Source: Hirudo medicinalis (lineage: Eukaryota; Annelida; Clitellata; Hirudinida; Hirudinidae). Taken from it: DNA of 64,000 bases. The stretch covers positions 32,374-96,373 of the forward strand of contig MPNW01000289.1 of the NCBI GenBank assembly GCA_011800805.1. Direction: 5' to 3'. The notes under the pieces were generated by a model. It was not told the origin of the DNA. It did not search any database and was given only the letters and a program-made list of their open reading frames with translations. Of this stretch, positions 62,700 through 64,000 are shown piece after piece (within the stretch, counting starts at the first letter, position 1; the number at the start of each line of letters is the position of its first letter). The position numbers and the translations under genes were made by a program.

Positions 62700-64000
62700 A
62701 TGTTTGAGTTATTTTCAGCACATCTCTTGATTCTACATTCTCTCCTATCTTTTTTAGAACTTTCCTGGCATGTGACATCAACATATCCATACTATTCATC
62801 ATCAGAGGGTCACATCAGCCATCTGGTATGCCATTAGCTATCATTTTTTTGCACAACGCTTCATTTATTACAAAGAAAGAAAAACAAAAATTTAAGAGAG
62901 TGAACATTAGACTATAAATTAAAGTAATACAAATGCACTCTCATAATGGAATAGGGTGGGCCTCATGTGATGGTCAAATTTACACATTATTCCATCTGTT
63001 ATTTTCGAAAACATCATCATTCCATTCCTAAAATGTGCGTTCATCTCAAAGACCTGTTTTCGCTAAATCCAATATTAAACGTCGCTCTATTCTTTATCTG
63101 GGACCAAAAATATGTACAAAAATTCCAACATTTATTACTAATCAGCCAAACCTATACGCATCATTTAACTCATTAATTTTCTTGTAAGCGGCTTTATTTT
63201 ATTTGAATTCCAGGTATTGACATTGTCATTAAACCGTAGCAACTTGACATATATACTTTTTTCATTTAATAAAATGAGTCTAGGGTTGCATTTGATCCAG
63301 ATTTTTTTCAATTCTTGCAAGACAATTTTCAAGATATCATGCTTGTCCTTTACAATCAGCGTCTTTCAATTTATAAATGAACCATGCCATATCTTGATAA
63401 GTTGGAAGGTCTGAAGTTGGGAGATCTGCAGGGAACCTCAAAACTTTTTTTGATTGTCTGTTACTCTTCTCTTTGCAAGCATTATTAACTGAGGGAAACG
63501 TTCGCCGGTGTTTATAGGAAAGAAATTTCAAATTGTTAATATAACTAATCTTTATATTACTCTTGACAGTTGGTTTAAAGTTTTCTTTTTAATATAAAAT
63601 TCAATTTGAAGCTAGTTGAAGTTAGACAGTATGTGTTAACAAGGAAACATGCAAATAATATGTTGCGCATTATAAGCGCGAAGGGACAACACATGTTTGG
63701 ATTGTTTTTTGTAAATAAGCTCAATTCTAATGATTTTTAAAACTTTTTTCTACAAAACGTATTATTAACATGTTTTTTAATTACTCCAGCTTGAAGCTTT
63801 TAATTCTTAAAAATTGCTGGTGCCTATTACCTCATCACCACCACCATCATCATCAGCATTGTCGTCGTCATTGTCATCATCAACACCTGCAGATATCAGC
63901 CAGTGGTGAGAAGATGTACCACGATGCGTACACAGTACAAAAGGTTGAAGATGAACACGTGACTTCCTTCAACTTCGTCAGTGGAATGGCACCATTCCTC
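62700..64000. other. Right-hand flank with no confident gene
   Basis: No complete gene is seen. A minus-strand stretch at about 63215-63531 reads as protein-like sequence in two adjoining frames and may be a decayed coding region or part of an exon. A (CAT/CGT)n tract lies at about 63835-63880. Confidence 0.4.

Overview
The window is animal nuclear DNA. It is AT-rich, full of trinucleotide microsatellites, and its genes are split by many short GT-AG introns. Seven protein-coding genes can be read as exon chains. Six are annotated completely, and in six the splice phases are consistent end to end apart from one T-box indel: a PTBP-type splicing regulator, a Par-3 polarity scaffold, an ADAP (centaurin-alpha) ArfGAP, a GH3 beta-xylosidase-like enzyme, MED28 and a T-box factor. 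The seventh, a large cadherin, is phase-checked over much of its length. Par-3, cadherin, T-box and MED28 together mean a metazoan. The single-PDZ Par-3, a cadherin without recognised catenin motifs and a plant-like GH3 suggest a non-bilaterian, perhaps a sponge, but the species cannot be resolved from sequence alone.

Layout. 1.3-9.5 kb (-): PTBP-like, 17 exons, four RRMs. 9.5-14.7 kb: intergenic. 14.7-19.0 kb (+): Par-3-like, 14 exons. 19.7-34.9 kb (-): single-pass cadherin, tail to tail with Par-3, with a 5.2-kb repeat-filled intron. 37.35-38.98 kb (-): ADAP-like ArfGAP, 8 exons. It is head to head, 567 bp apart, with 39.55-42.92 kb (+): GH3, 13 exons. 43.9-44.9 kb (+): MED28, 4 exons. 47.3-55.2 kb (+): T-box gene, 5 exons, with a one-base deletion that breaks the T-domain frame in this assembly. 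55.8-64 kb: mobile-element debris and satellites, namely a frameshifted non-LTR reverse transcriptase with a SINE inside it, a 1.15-kb hAT-like element with an 8-bp target duplication, a 127-bp inverted-repeat element, and a duplicated module carrying a 1.3-kb GAT minisatellite.

The genes do not form a pathway. The nearest functional pairing is Par-3 (cell polarity) beside a cadherin (adhesion). The most useful leads are the one-PDZ Par-3, the T-box frame break, two GC-AG introns supported by phase, the GH3 gene, the nested mobile elements and a recurrent ATT-GTT-GTC compound microsatellite.
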